55,500 nucleotides of DNA from Cristatella mucedo (taxonomy: Eukaryota; Bryozoa; Phylactolaemata; Cristatellidae), in contig WPIO01000003.1 in the NCBI GenBank assembly GCA_009760855.2, forward strand, positions 13,817,001-13,872,500, given 5' to 3'. Below, piece after piece: positions 36,156-48,519 of the stretch (the first letter of the stretch is position 1; each line of letters opens with the position of its first letter). The position numbers and the translations under genes were made by a program. The notes under the pieces are model-generated. The model had not been told where the DNA came from. It made no database searches and saw only the letters and a list, made by a program, of their open reading frames with translations.

Positions 36156-36465
36156 CTGCCCGTCTTAAACTGTAGAACTCGTTCCACAATTCTTACGCAA
36201 CGACAACTACTGTCCTGCTGCCGACTATGGCTCATTCTTTTCAGCGGTCCTGAACTGCTACTTCCATGTTAATCACTACCTCAATTGCTCTCCTGATTCT
36301 GCTACGCTTCTCACTTTAATTTTGTTCCGTGAGATGAAGTCTGTTGGCTGCCGAATGCGTACCGAAAGGTGCTTAGGCTGTGAGTGTGCTATACAAAATT
36401 CTCCTGCGTAACGCCCACATTGTCTTTATGGCTTTGTGGAGCTACAGACGAAGATACATGACATT
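36156..36465 (+). mobile_element. LINE B 3' portion (resumes after LINE A insertion)
   Basis: CTGCCCGTCTTAAACTGTAG AACTCGTTCC, then the 3' series GCCGACTATGGCTCATTCTT, GGTCCTGAACTGCTACTTCC and GCGTAACGCCCACATTGTCT, to GACGAAGATACATGACATTA. Confidence 0.8.
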
Positions 36466-36688
36466 ACACTCCTGCCCTGCCGGGGCCGCCGGGGAGGGGC
36501 AACCCGAGATTTCCGGTTCAGGAACAGGAACCACACGCTTCCTACCCGAAAACGGCATGCGAGACGCACAGCCGCCGCAATGTCGTCCGTTCCTTTCACG
36601 AAATGCCGAGGTCCGCCAGGCTGGCTTCATTATCCGGCCACCAGCCACCCTAAGCACCGACCACGAAGGGCCTCACTACTACCGATTT
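36466..36688. other. Short GC-rich flank of the tetranucleotide array
   Basis: No domain in any frame. The apparent long frames 36380-37588 are extended only by the array. Confidence 0.5.
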
Positions 36689-37540
<852 letters not shown>

Positions 37541-39035
37541 TACAAGCTATACAATTTTCAATTTGAAAAATACAGACTGCACATATAAGTAAGCGAAAAG
37601 CCGCGAAAAGACCCTGCCGAAATGACTAGCCCACCGATAAACTGTCGCTTAGAATGACTGTTCTGGTTTCGAATCTATGAAACATACAGCCAACCAAGTC
37701 CAAAGCTAGCAGGGAAGACGCTTTCCTACTCGGTTGGATGACGTTACGACCCACACATATAGGCGATCACTGTGTAATAAAAAGTGTTAACGATATCAGC
37801 GGTTTAAACTGCGTAAAAAATGTGCGAATGCACTTAAGCGAATAAACGCCACTGTACAAATATAGGCTGCGAATCACTTGGAGAATAAATGTAAGAATAT
37901 ACGCATTAACAACCATTATTAAGGAAGGAGCTAAGCACCCACAACATTAACGTTAACCTCAAAGAGTCGCCAAAGGATAGTGTTAAATTAGTAGCTGACT
38001 AGCTCGGACTCACTTCGCTGATCTTAGCAAGAAGACCGGCTATGAGCTCACCCCAAAGTTTTGACTAGCTAGAGTGACGCCGGCCAACCACTACTCGCAG
38101 GGTTCATGTAAGCGGGGGAAGCCAAGTCTAACTGCAATACCTTGCGGGTAGGCGTCAAACAGCCAGACGTCGCGGCGAAATTCAATATTGAATTTAAAGA
38201 GCGTGCATGTAAGCGTATAGCTGCGCAAAGGCACAGCTGCAAAGACTGGACTATCGGTAGATCGTCGCTAAGACCGGCAGGCTGAGACAGGCTAAGACTG
38301 ACAGGCTATCCGCGTGACTGGGAGATAATCACCATAACTTTTAAATGCCTAGTCTAATAAAACACTGACCGAATAAAGCCTGCTCGTTGCTATTTCAAGA
38401 AGCAATACATAATCCAACGTTCAATTTATTTCTATGGGAGAATGAGAGTGCACATTCTCAATTTATCAATTATCTCCCCGCACTCCACACACTCTACTCA
38501 CCAAACTCACTTCACGCACTCTACTCACTAAATTCACTAAACTCGCTCCCCTCGCTCCTCTCAGTCACTCACAAACTCACATTAAGTCCAAATTATGTAG
38601 GTTAAAAGAGTATGCATGTGTAGGTGTAGGTGCACAGCATGTTTATAGATGTGGTATATGCGGATTATACATTTTAAAAATATTGACTGATCAATGACCG
38701 TGTGACGTACAATTTAAAGCTGCACATTTTGTCTTTTGGTAGGGAATCCCAAAGCAGGAGCTGTACAAATGGAGCTGTCGAGCTTCAATCACCCTCCCAA
38801 CACTGGCGGTAAAGCCGGGCTCGTGTGGTTACTCAGGTGCTCCAGCCGAATCTCGGTACCGAAGTTTCGCACATAAATGTGTAGATTTTTAAATGGAATA
38901 TGCTGAAGAGCAGTAGATATTCCACCTGACTGCGGCCAGTAACCAGGGACTTTCCAAGCATAAGCCGAATCAGGCTATAAGTAGCGGTTCAGGGTGGCAG
39001 GTTCCAGCACCACCGAACAACTGAATACTCAATAA
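37541..39035. other. No recognised gene
   Basis: Short frames only. A run near 38480-38560 repeats CTCTACTCAC(C/T)AAA-type motifs (ACTCTACTCACCAAACTCAC) about three times, a weak minisatellite. A tRNA-like scrap (GTGGTTACTCAGGTGCTCC) lies near 38826. Confidence 0.4.
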
Positions 39036-39039
39036 CAAT

Positions 39040-39130
39040 AATAATAATACTTTTTATTAACAATGATATTAAATTTATGTAGCTTCCTAAGTGAGCTAAA
39101 TCTCTTTCGACACTTTTGGATGGGCGCCTC
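39040..39130 (-). mobile_element. LINE A tail scrap, minus
   Basis: AATAATAATACTTTTTATTA, then TATGTAGCTTCCTAAGTGAG CTAAATCTCTTTCGACACTT, matches the A 3' end in reverse complement. Confidence 0.5.
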
Positions 39131-39364
39131 TTGATACTGGAGCATGTGAAAATACAGAGCGATGGATGTTGGCTCCTTTGCAACATGCATTCCTGTTCTT
39201 CGAAAGTGCATGAAATACATTTCTCAAATTGAATGACAAAATATCTTACAAGTTAAAAGAAAACCATAAATTGGAATGCCAACCTTAGAAATGAGATTTC
39301 TCCGCTCACCTCTAATAGCATCTGCACGAAACCTTGGGCTCTGTTCCAAGCTGACCTATTACTA

Positions 39365-39440
39365 GATTATTAGTTTAGATATTTATTTAGATATTTAGAT
39401 TTAGATTTAGATATTCATAGATATTTATTAGATTATTAGT
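39365..39440. repeat. AT-rich low-complexity run (ATTTAGAT motif)
   Basis: TTTAGATATTTATTTAGATA TTTAGATTTAGATTTAG and similar repeat motifs, next to a LINE A tail; the tail type is ATT/ATTAG-rich. Confidence 0.8.
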
Positions 39441-39441
39441 A

Positions 39442-40229
39442 ATAGGAATAATACATTTGTTACAGTGCCCTCAGAGAACTCAAGCTCATTCTAGGCACGT
39501 TAAACTTGCTATAAAGGAAGCACGATCCCATGGTTGGTGGTAGAACGTTCTATTACAGCAAGCATAACATGATTAGAGGTGATGTGCACAGGGTCAGCAT
39601 GCAAATATGGTTAGTGGCAGCATGCACAGTGTCACCTCCCATAAGCGTAAAAAGGACGACTCACATAGACCCACTAAATGCTGTGATAAACAGATGTATT
39701 TTTAGCTTTTTTTAAACGTGGTCAAGTCAAGGGATGTCGTGACGCAAGGTGGAAGTGAGTTTTTGAGATTTTTATATTTTGAGTGAGCTTTTGGATCGTA
39801 CGAGCTAAGGACACGGTCTCCAAAGGATTTGAGATTCATATGAGGCACAGCTAAACGACTAAATTCCGAAAGCGGTGGTAAGATGCTAAGCCTGGTGAGC
39901 GAATAGACCTCATAGGTATGCTGGAGCCAAAGAATGAAGAAACCTACTAGTGAGTGACAACAACTTGAAGTCGACGCGTTTCTTGACTGGAAACCAGTGT
40001 ATGTCGGCAAGAAATGTTGTGATGTGGCAACTGCAACGCTCAAGACAGACAAGACAGACAAGCCTAGCCACAGAGTTTTTTACCAGCTGTAAGCGTCTGA
40101 TTGTACAGGCCGGCAGACCAGTAAGCAGTGAATTACAGAAGTCGAGACGGGATGTCACAGATGCATGGACCAATTTAGATTTGGTATCCCTGTCTAAACT
40201 AGCCCGAATTTATTTTAGCAACGTTATGT
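39442..40229 (-). mobile_element. LINE A copy, minus, head-to-head with the next
   Basis: Tail TACAGTGCCCTCAGAGAACT, then (minus) LKSFGDRVLSSYDPKA, a 15-base insertion, SLPPCVTTSLDLTTFKK, FLADIHWFPVKKRVDFKLLS, LQLVKNSVARLVCL with a short GTC/CTTGTCTGT duplication, and VHASVTSRLDFCNSLLTGLP. It ends at the HNVAK block near 40229. Confidence 0.82.
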
Positions 40230-40920
40230 AAATGACCACATCTACAATGTCGTAAAAAGCTATCAACTTTCAGCTACGTACCAAAATAGAAATTCGGTCT
40301 GCTTAGATGAGGGTACAAAAGCCAAGCTGGTCCATGCATTTGCGATATCCCGAATAGACCTCCGAAACTTACTACTAGCAGTGCTTCCACGCTATGCAAG
40401 AGGAAGCTTGCAGTTGGTGCAAATTTCTGAAGCTGCGCTTTTCTATCGTGAGCGTCATAACTCTCAAGCTATACCACTTCACACCGATCTGCACTAGCTC
40501 TTTATCAAGCAGCTATCTACCTTAAGGTTCTGTCGCTCATATTTACATCATCCTTTTTTCGTTACTTTGGTCACCCTATCGCAAATACTTCTTTGTCAGG
40601 CTCAGCATAAAAACATCCACTCCTCCGAGGTCTGTTGTTTAGCTATGCCCCTAATCGACTGAAGATACTTAGGAGAAAATAACTAATATTTATAGCTCAA
40701 TTGAATCCGAAGCCTGAAGACTACTACCTACTGACTTCGTAACATTCCCCGACTTGAAATTTAAAACACAAGTAAAAACCATAAGTTTAGATATACTTTT
40801 TTCATTATGCGTTAAGCGTCTTAGGATGCGCTTATGCTCAAAGCAGTTGTGCAGGCTATTGTCGCTAATCACAATCGTGCCCCTCTTTTATAGCCTTCGC
40901 TAAATTCCTAGAAAGAGATC
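40230..40920 (+). mobile_element. LINE A-like copy, plus, degraded
   Basis: It begins DHIYNVVKSYQLSATYQN (cf. DDHISSTVKSAYFQLHNIAN), then KAKLVHAFAISRIDLRNLLL, LQLVQISEAALFYRER and IPLHTDLH, and runs to GCTAAATTCCTAGAAAGAGATCG-type tail near 40910 (TCCTAGAAAGAGATCGATTT). More diverged than the minus partner. Confidence 0.7.
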
Positions 40921-42585
40921 GATTTCACGACCAAACTTTTGCAGGATCGAGTTCCTTTCATGTTGTCGATGCTCTTTTGTGATCCTGGCCAAATTCATTT
41001 GACGACATTGCTAGTTGGAGAGTAGGTCATGAAAAATGGGACCACGTGCATGCAGCTTGACGGATCCCCACCGCACAATTTGAGCTCATATACAATGTGG
41101 GAGTCCGGTTTAGTGGTTCATTCCGTTGAAGATAGTTAGTTAGCTCACGTCCAAATTCCAGTGCCCGCAACGCACGCGTTCTGTTTATCAGTCACCCAGC
41201 TACGTCCGAAGACTCTTAGGATAAGGACAGTTGCTTTTCGTAGCCACGGACTTGATTTCCGATTCAATGAGCGAGAGTTACGTTATTGAGAGGGGCGGTG
41301 AACAGACCCCAACGACAGGGGTGACGGGTCTGTCGTTACAAGTGCAGCCGGCTGTAATTAAATCTTGGCTTAATGTAACTATCAGCTGAATTCATGAGAT
41401 ATTGTCAAGACTTTGGTTTTACTAAGTAAAGAAAATGAAGTTCACATCGTTAGCAGTCAAAGGTCCAATTGAACTATGTTGGTAAGGCAGAGATGGCAAA
41501 GCCGGATGGGGTAAACAGACAAAATAGGGGACGGGCATGCGTCTGCAGGAGCGAATCTGGCTTTCTCGATCTACCTAGTGACTAATCAATGGTAACGATC
41601 AATTCGTCTCGTATGATGCCGGGTCTGGGTTTCATTTATGAAGCCTTGCCTATCCCGGTAAATAGTACTAGTTCTCTTGAAGTCTGGAGTGAAGGAAGTC
41701 TTGCCAAGAGTTAAGCGAGCTTGCTCATTCACCTATTCCACTGCTGGCCACCTGGCTCTCCTTGACGTCGTACAGCACAGATTCGAGAATTAATTTTTTT
41801 TTAAGGCGATGCTTTGCATCTCTTTATGCAACAAACCTTTCTTTGGCATTTGTCCTTCAACCTATTCAGAGATTTTATGCTAGGGTTAGCTAATGCAAAA
41901 TCTTGTGAGAGTTTCATAGTGGGGTTCTCGAGTGAGGCAAGTGCTGGCAAATGCACTTAGTTGCTCTTATTATCGAGCTCGTTAACCAGCGTGCCAGGCC
42001 TGCAGAGCAATCACCACGTTCCTGTCCCAATCGCGCCACCATGACATCGGTCGTCAGTTTAGATGGCAAATTTTAGTGTGCATACGGCTTTTTATCAAAG
42101 AGGAAAAAACTTAATTATTTGATTATTATCGTTTGCACAAGCACTCTCCTTGAGCTGCACACGCGATGAGTGGTAAAGCCTGCTCGACCTTTCAATTCTC
42201 ATAGTGGCCTACTATTCTAGCAAGCTAAGCTATCGGCAAAGGTGGCATAGGGTGAATACAAGGTACATACAAGGCGAATCAATTAATGGTTTCTTTGTTT
42301 GCCAAATGTACTCGTTACTACTTCCTAGTACTTTTCTGCATGCTTTCTTGATTCGTGGCTCCAGGCTCCGGCTAAGGTATGAAGTCATCTTTAAAATATC
42401 ACTTGCCAAGTCTATATTCCTCTTTTGAAGAATAATTCTGTGCATATAAATTGATCCTCTTCATTAGCCGTGCTATCAGTTTATCGGATAGCTCACATAT
42501 GCTATGCTGAATCGATTAGACGGCGGCACGATGCAGCTCCGTTTCGGTTGCTGTCGGTAACCGTTACTTTTGTGTGTGAAAGATA
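40921..42585. other. No recognised gene; small hairpin at 41311-41337
   Basis: AACGACAG and CTGTCGTT lie 11 bases apart at 41311-41337. A tRNA A-box-like GGTTTAGTGGTTCATTCCG near 41111 has no partner B box. Short frames only. Confidence 0.4.
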
Positions 42586-42589
42586 TGAG

Positions 42590-43320
42590 ATTGGCCGAAG
42601 TACGTAATTTATTAAACTTCGGGGTTACTTCTGTCAACATCACAATTAAATCTATCTATGCTCAGCTAAAAGATGTTGAAAAACTTTGGGCTTGCTTAGA
42701 TAAGGGTTCCAGGACAAAGTTAGTTCTTGCGTGTTTTCCACATCACCTAGTGCCTGTCTCTCCCCTGCAGACCCTCTTATCTGCACAATACAATGCCTAC
42801 AGCTGATGAACAATTCGGCTTGTCTTTCTCAAATACTGCCACTTCCACATAGGAGTTTTCTCACCTGCATGAGCTGGCTCCCCTTGTGGCAAAACCCTAC
42901 TGACTTTCTAAAGTCTCGTCACTTTATGTCAGATCCCTCTAGCTAGCCTCTAGCTGCGGCTTACCAATCTGAGCAGCTGCCATCTTGCGCCTCGAAGCCT
43001 CGAACCATCAGTAACTTTGATTGTTTATCTGCGCCCATCTCGTCAATCTCGAACCCTTCGGAGACTATGCTCTTAGTTCTAACGCGCCATACACGTCTGA
43101 ACTCGCTACCGATTGATGTCATAGCACTCCCTGTGTGAGGTACAGGACGTTCAAATTGAAGCTAGAAACCCACCCGTTCCTCTCGGCATCTGCTCCGTGT
43201 TAATGAGTCGTTCTAGCCGTGCATGTGCAGACTTGGCGTGCTATTATCACGAGAAAAGCACTTTATACGTTCAGTCTATGTGAAGTGTCTAGACCAAGAC
43301 AAGTTATTTTAGGGTGCAAA
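42590..43320 (+). mobile_element. LINE A-like copy, degraded
   Basis: EVRNLLNFGVTSVNITIKSI and AQLKDVEKLWACLDKGSRTK parallels 'SARNLGV...HISSTVKSAYFQLHNIANIRACFD.DTTSK'. Later parts are decayed; the tail region is GAAGTGTCTAGACCAAGACA near 43280. Confidence 0.65.
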
Positions 43321-43768
43321 ATGAATGCATTGCTACAAGGACCATAATCATTTGTAATTTTTGACGACCTGTGAGCAGTTTTGCAGCTCTGCCTTGACGA
43401 GTAACAGCTTTTCACGTACCCCAGTTTAGTGCCTTGCCACGCTAGCACACTGTCCGACTAGAAGCTGCTAGCATCATGCAGGTTTTATTTTAGAAAAGGT
43501 TCTCGGTGGTACCAGTTTGTACATGTGAAAGACATTAACCACAGACAGCATCTCAGCGGCTATCACAAGTTCAGCCCGGCACGAGCTTAACTCGTGCTTT
43601 TTTTGTAATGGTCGTCAATGTGGCAGCCAAACCAATAATAGCACATTTTGATATCCGCGTCGGTTCGCTCATAACGATTCGCGACTTCACCATCCACTCC
43701 TACGAAGCATAATGCACTGCCTCTGGCAGCTTCGGTAGTGCATTAAAATTATTCGAGCCGCAGCGCAC

Positions 43769-43770
<2 letters not shown>

Positions 43771-43834
<64 letters not shown>

Positions 43835-43862
43835 GTATATATATATATATTTGTATGTATTA
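43771..43862. repeat. (TA)n microsatellite
   Basis: About 80 bp TA with GTATATG interruptions near 43828 and TTTGTATG at the end. Confidence 0.97.
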
Positions 43863-44234
43863 CAGCGGCTGCGGTGGGTGTGCACTGGCGATCGATCCGA
43901 TCAACCCCAATGGTGCACCGTGGCGCTATTCCCTAAGCTCCTGAAGGGCTCAACTCTTCTAATTCCGGCTGCTCGCCAGTCCGGCTTTGCCTGCAATTGA
44001 TTCTCAGCTGGCCTCCAATGCCTCCAAGACTTGACTGCTGCAACTGGCTTGCCTGCAGCCACCGCCGACGAAGTCACCGCTTGTTAGACTGGAACAGACT
44101 GGCAGAGGCTTAGCTCCCTGGCTCCCACTCTCCCGTTAGTTTTGGCAGAGTTCGTTACCAATAGCTTGCTAAAAAGGAAAGGACAACTGTTTGGGTTGTG
44201 CTTTCCTTAGAAACGTTTCTCCGGCTCCGAGCTA
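43863..44234. other. No recognised gene
   Basis: GC-richer sequence without a supported frame. Confidence 0.4.
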
Positions 44235-44237
44235 TGC

Positions 44238-44350
44238 CAATCGGCCAGGGTTCTCCGGCAACAAAGAACGAACTGAGGATTAAGCGACCCTGTAAATGCT
44301 ATTCCGATCAAGATCGAGCTCCCTGTAGGACCTTGGCTTGTAAAGGTCAA
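44238..44350 (+). mobile_element. SINE S1-like tail, weak
   Basis: ACTGAGGATTAAGCGACCCT GTAAATGC, then CGATCAAGATCGAGCTCCCT GTAGGACC, follow the S1-type tail at 23935-23985 (GTAAAGCACCCGGATCAAGA CCGAGTTC). Confidence 0.35.
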
Positions 44351-44489
44351 TTTTTGGATTTCCTATGTGAGTCCTTTGCGGGACGATTCATGGTCGACTA
44401 GTTCTGTATGTAGCATGGAGTAGGTTTTGTTTAAGTCTTTGTGCAGGCATATCCAGTGTTTATGTAAATTAATATCTCGTGCCCATTCC

Positions 44490-44490
44490 A

Positions 44491-44536
<46 letters not shown>

Positions 44537-44545
44537 CTCTTTCTC
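44490..44545. repeat. (CT)n microsatellite
   Basis: CTCTCT-rich with TTTCT and CGCT interruptions. Confidence 0.95.
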
Positions 44546-46745
44546 ATAAGCAAAGGTCACGTAGTCAGTCAGTGCTTCTTCCTTCTCAGCCTACTGCCGT
44601 AACTAGGTCGCCGCTGATCAGACAGAATGTGTGAGTTCCGTCTGCCCAGTGATTACAAATGGCAGTGACGCAAGCTGACACCGTAGACAGGTGGCTGAAT
44701 GCCAGCATCGGATCCAGTGCACGAGCATCTCGTCGGTAAACTCGAGGTTTTCGAGTTCAGCTCAAAGAGAGTGAGCATGACGACCGCGCCGAGTACAAGA
44801 AAATAGAGCCGCCAAGGATTGTTCATGCATTTCGTGCTAGCGAGCTATGGACTAGATTCGCGAAAACGCCTGCACGATATCGAGAAAAGAGATTAAAATC
44901 TATGCCACGGGCGCTAAGTGCTTACCAATAAATTTCCGAAATGCGAAGAAACCAAATCAGCTTAGCAAAATCAAACTCGCATAGTTTGCATGCACATTGC
45001 AGATGCATTTTTCCAGCGACGTGTCCGTTCACGAACGTCGGCATGCTGTTTGCAGCGGCTGAAGCTTCACCAATTTCGAGCGTTCTGCACTCACTTCGCG
45101 TGGCCGAGGCATCGGACGCAGCAGTAGTTTGAGGGTGGACTAGAAAATGATGGACCGCAGGGGCGCTCTTTGATATTCGTGATTTAGATTCATAGTAGAC
45201 GCGGACGCTATCTGCTCCGAGCCGGACGAGAGACGGCTGCTAGCCATCGGTATTCATCAGCTACCCGATCAGCAACAAGCTCAAGCGTGGCTCAGTTGAT
45301 AGGATGCATTCGCGTCGTCGAGGCACTGACCGACACTGAGCGGAAGTCGGACCTGTGTCCATGCTCACGAAGGCCAAAAGACTCAGAAATGGGTGGAGTC
45401 TCTTCCCTACTAGCTAGTCTCGGGGAGACGAGAAACCACTGGCGAGCTCCGACTCTGAAGTGTGACGAGACGAGTGCCCTGACAGTCACGCAGTCTTCTC
45501 TTCGTGCTTCCGTAGTGGCTGGCAAAGCTTTGGCTTGGCAGCACGTGGAATAACAAAAAAAAGCAGCTTCCGCGACCTTGCTGCTAGCGAAGGAAAAGAT
45601 CCCTACCGGTCGGTCACGGCGTGCTTCGAGAGGCTGACCAGCGCTTGTGACGAGTCAGATGCCAGGAAAGGGGAGGAGCAAGAGTTCTGCGCTCCGGCAT
45701 TTCGGGGGCTAGCAGGCCGTTCGAGGGGCGCACACCAAGAGCTGACCTCCGGAAGCAACCACCGACGCTGCCGCATCGACGACGACTACGTGGCTTGTTG
45801 TTGTTGTTGGCTCTTTGTTGTTCGTGCTTTGCATTTTAGCGCTTGGGACGGTTTACATTGGTGCCTTTCGATTCGGGCCTCTGACTGTATGTCCGTATGT
45901 GACCGAGCGGCCACAATACGGCCTTCGATGTCGATTTACGGCCTGCCCTCTCGTGAGTATATATTGCCAGGTCCTTTGATGGCGGTACAATATTGAAAGG
46001 TACAGAGGCGTGTAGGAGTTGAGAGAGCGAGAGGAGCTGGTACTAGTTCGCACCTACTTTTTCTGGCTGCTGGCACTGCTTGGCGAAAATACACCGTCTA
46101 CGTGGTCTCGTCGCATGAAAGTGTACATTTTGCTAGAACGGTGCGGCACGCGTGACCTAAATACACGCATAGAGCCTTGGGCTAGTCTACTCCCTTTATT
46201 CGCTCGTCAAGATATGAAGCTGGACTAAAAGAGAGGCGAGCAACTCTATCTCTATGAGAAATATTGAGGTTGGGATGTCGAGAATGATGTCTTGAGCATC
46301 GATACTAACGGAACTTGCTTCTCACGAACAGACCTTAGGCCCGTAAAGCCACGATGTCGTTGGGCTTCTCCGATGAATCAGTCTTATGCAGCGTTTCGGC
46401 CTTATAGATGCTAGCTTTTCAGTGTCCTTAGTATGAAAATGGATTTGGGCATTATGCTATTGACTGCTGTTGCTTGCAGCAATGAGCTTCTTTTGCTTTT
46501 TCAGACATATTCCAATAAGAAAGGATTCAAAGAATAACATGCATTTGTTCATCGAGATCTTCGATTCATGCCAAGTGATCGAGGCGAATACGAGTAACCG
46601 GCGACGGTGACCTTCACGTTAGGCGATGCACCAGCATCTGAGAATGCACGCGTTAGCTGTGTGATTTGGTGGGTTGAAGACAGCAAGACAAGAGAAAGAA
46701 ACTGAGTGCCTTTCTAAAATGATCGAAGTGATAGGTAAAGAAACT
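44546..46745. other. Unassigned GC-richer block with open frames (45287-45996)
   Basis: Plus frames at 45287-45553 (88 codons) and 45535-45996 (153 codons, starting MAARGITKKSSFRDLAASEG) and a minus frame at 45292-45525 overlap. None has a recognised domain. A tRNA A-box-like TGGCTCAGTTGATAGGATGC occurs at 45290 without a B box. An exon or promoter-proximal region is possible but unproven. Confidence 0.3.
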
Positions 46746-46749
46746 AAAC

Positions 46750-47165
46750 CAAAAGTTAATTTGTATAGCACCCTAAGAGAACGAAACCAATTCTACGCTC
46801 TTTACATATACTATAAAGGAAGCATGCTAACTAGTTAATGATAATATGTACAATTTCAGCTTGAATCACCTCATGAAAGGGCAATGCACAAGGCCAAAGC
46901 GAATTATTTGAGGGATAGCTCGAGTTTAGCTTCTTTTTAAACTTCATCAAGTCAATGCATGTTGTAACGTTCTTCAGTCGGTCGTGATTTCCTCGATTTG
47001 GGGGCATCGTAACGGAAAACACTGCCTTTAAAGGATTTCAAGTTCGTTTAAGTCATAACAAACCGACCAGACTGTCAGAAGAGTGGGTAGTGCGACAGGA
47101 AGCCTAATTAAGAAGCAATTCAAATACTTTGGCCGTTGTCAGTGAGGCTACAGTGGGCGAGAAAT
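46750..47165 (-). mobile_element. LINE A 3' fragment, minus
   Basis: Plus text GTATAGCACCCTAAGAGAAC, then CTTTACATATACTATAAAGG AAGCATGC, TAGCTTCTTTTTAAACTTCA, and CCTTTAAAGGATTTCAAGTT, in the order of the minus A copies at 14560 and 39460. Confidence 0.72.
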
Positions 47166-47309
47166 TGTGCATTAATATTAGCAAGCCCATGCTGCAATGC
47201 AGATACCTGCATAACCAATAGCCCACACACAACAAGAATCGGCCCTCACTCGCTGCCACCGTCCGTGCCGACGGACTATTGAGAGAAATCAGCCGGATAT
47301 ACTAATGTA

Positions 47310-47520
47310 CTATATACCAGAGGCACGAGGGGAGAGCCCCGAGATAGTATAGATACTAGAGTAAAGATGGAAGAGCCGTGAGATCAAATAGATACTAGAG
47401 GGACGAGGGTGAGACCTACAAGATATACTATAGATACTAAAGAGATGAGGGTGCGATCCATAAGATACAGTACTGTCGAGACTAGAGTAATGGGCGGATC
47501 CATGAGACTGCATGCCACTC
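47310..47520. repeat. Minisatellite, about 40 bp unit, about five copies
   Basis: The core ATAGATACTAGAGNNACGAG GGTGAGA(C/G)CC...AGAT repeats at about 47315, 47350, 47388, 47432 and 47475 with frequent changes. On minus it gives a Ser/Tyr/Ile/His-rich 82-codon frame, probably meaningless. Confidence 0.75.
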
Positions 47521-48084
47521 GAGGCTTTTTGCTGCATATTGTTATCGTACTGTTCCATACTTTTACAGTAGACTGATTATTCGTCTGCGCTGCAGCAACA
47601 ACAACCAGAAACTATCGACTAGGTTCCGGAATAAGTCCTTATAGTTTTTTATACTAACCTCGAAAGTTTAGAATAGAAAATCGTCGGGAGCGACACAGGA
47701 ATAGCTCCGAGCTCCGCAAGTATCCAATTTCGATTGTTTCTTATGATTTTTTTCATTGTTCTTCGTCGTTGACAGGTTGAATAAACTTGTCACTAGCTCA
47801 ATTAAACACTATTTTTTTTACGTGGTTTTGCTGTTAGAACAATTGGGAAAGCAAATGAAAAAAATTAAAACACAAGGACGAACTCGTTGACAGTTTCCAG
47901 CCGGTGCCTTGGTTCCTCTTGTCCTGGCGGGATTTTTAGGCCGACTCGTCGGTTTCCGAACGCTAGCGAGCCAATAGGAGAACGATACGCTAGCCTAAAT
48001 AGGGGCTACGCTCCTAATCAAGCGTTCTATTGCAATCGAGATCCAAATCAATTAACATAATTATAACAGTAATACTAGTAGTAA
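47521..48084. other. No recognised gene
   Basis: AT-rich and without supported frames. Confidence 0.4.
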
Positions 48085-48135
48085 TACATTTATAGAATAC
48101 CGTAAGAGAACTAAATTTTACTTCTACACTCTTTA
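48085..48135 (-). mobile_element. LINE A 3' tail, left piece (split by LINE B)
   Basis: ATACATTTATAGAATACCGT AAGAGAAC then CTCTTTATATATGCT corresponds to the A tail (reverse complement). The rest of the element resumes at about 48520. Confidence 0.6.
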
Positions 48136-48512
48136 TATATGCTCGTAACAAAAGCATTATTACGCTTAAAGACCGTTGGAAACAGAAAATTCCTTAGCTT
48201 GGCAGGTCCTTTGCAGTTTAACTCACTGCCGCAATTCTTGTGCATTCGCACATCCATTCTCCAGCGGCCCATGGCGGCACATCCTTTCCGGAAGTCCTGG
48301 GCTGACACTTCCATGTTACTCACTTCCTCAACTGCCCGCGTGACTCAACAATCCTTGTCACTTCCTCTTTGTTCCATGAGATGAAGTCTGTTGGCTACCG
48401 TACGCCTATCGGAAGCCGCACTGGCTTTGAGTTCGCTAAAGAAAACTCTTCCGCATAACACCTACTTAATCTGTTTGGCTGTTTGGAGTTTCAGACCGAG
48501 ATAAATATCAGT
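48136..48512 (+). mobile_element. LINE B 3' end inserted in LINE A
   Basis: CTTAAAGACCGTTGGAAACA, then CCCATGGCGGCACATCC, TCCATGAGATGAAGTCTGTT, CGCATAACACCTACTTAATC and GAGTTTCAGACCGAGATAAA form the B 3' series, in diverged form. Confidence 0.72.
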
Positions 48513-48519
48513 ACACATA

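Noticed and set aside
39442-40920. Twin-priming inversion of one LINE
   Set aside because: Both arms have their own 3' tail, which twin priming would not give.
45285-45335. tRNA 5' half (GGCTCAGTTGATAGGATGC)
   Set aside because: A-box-like only; no B box at the right distance and no stem pairing.
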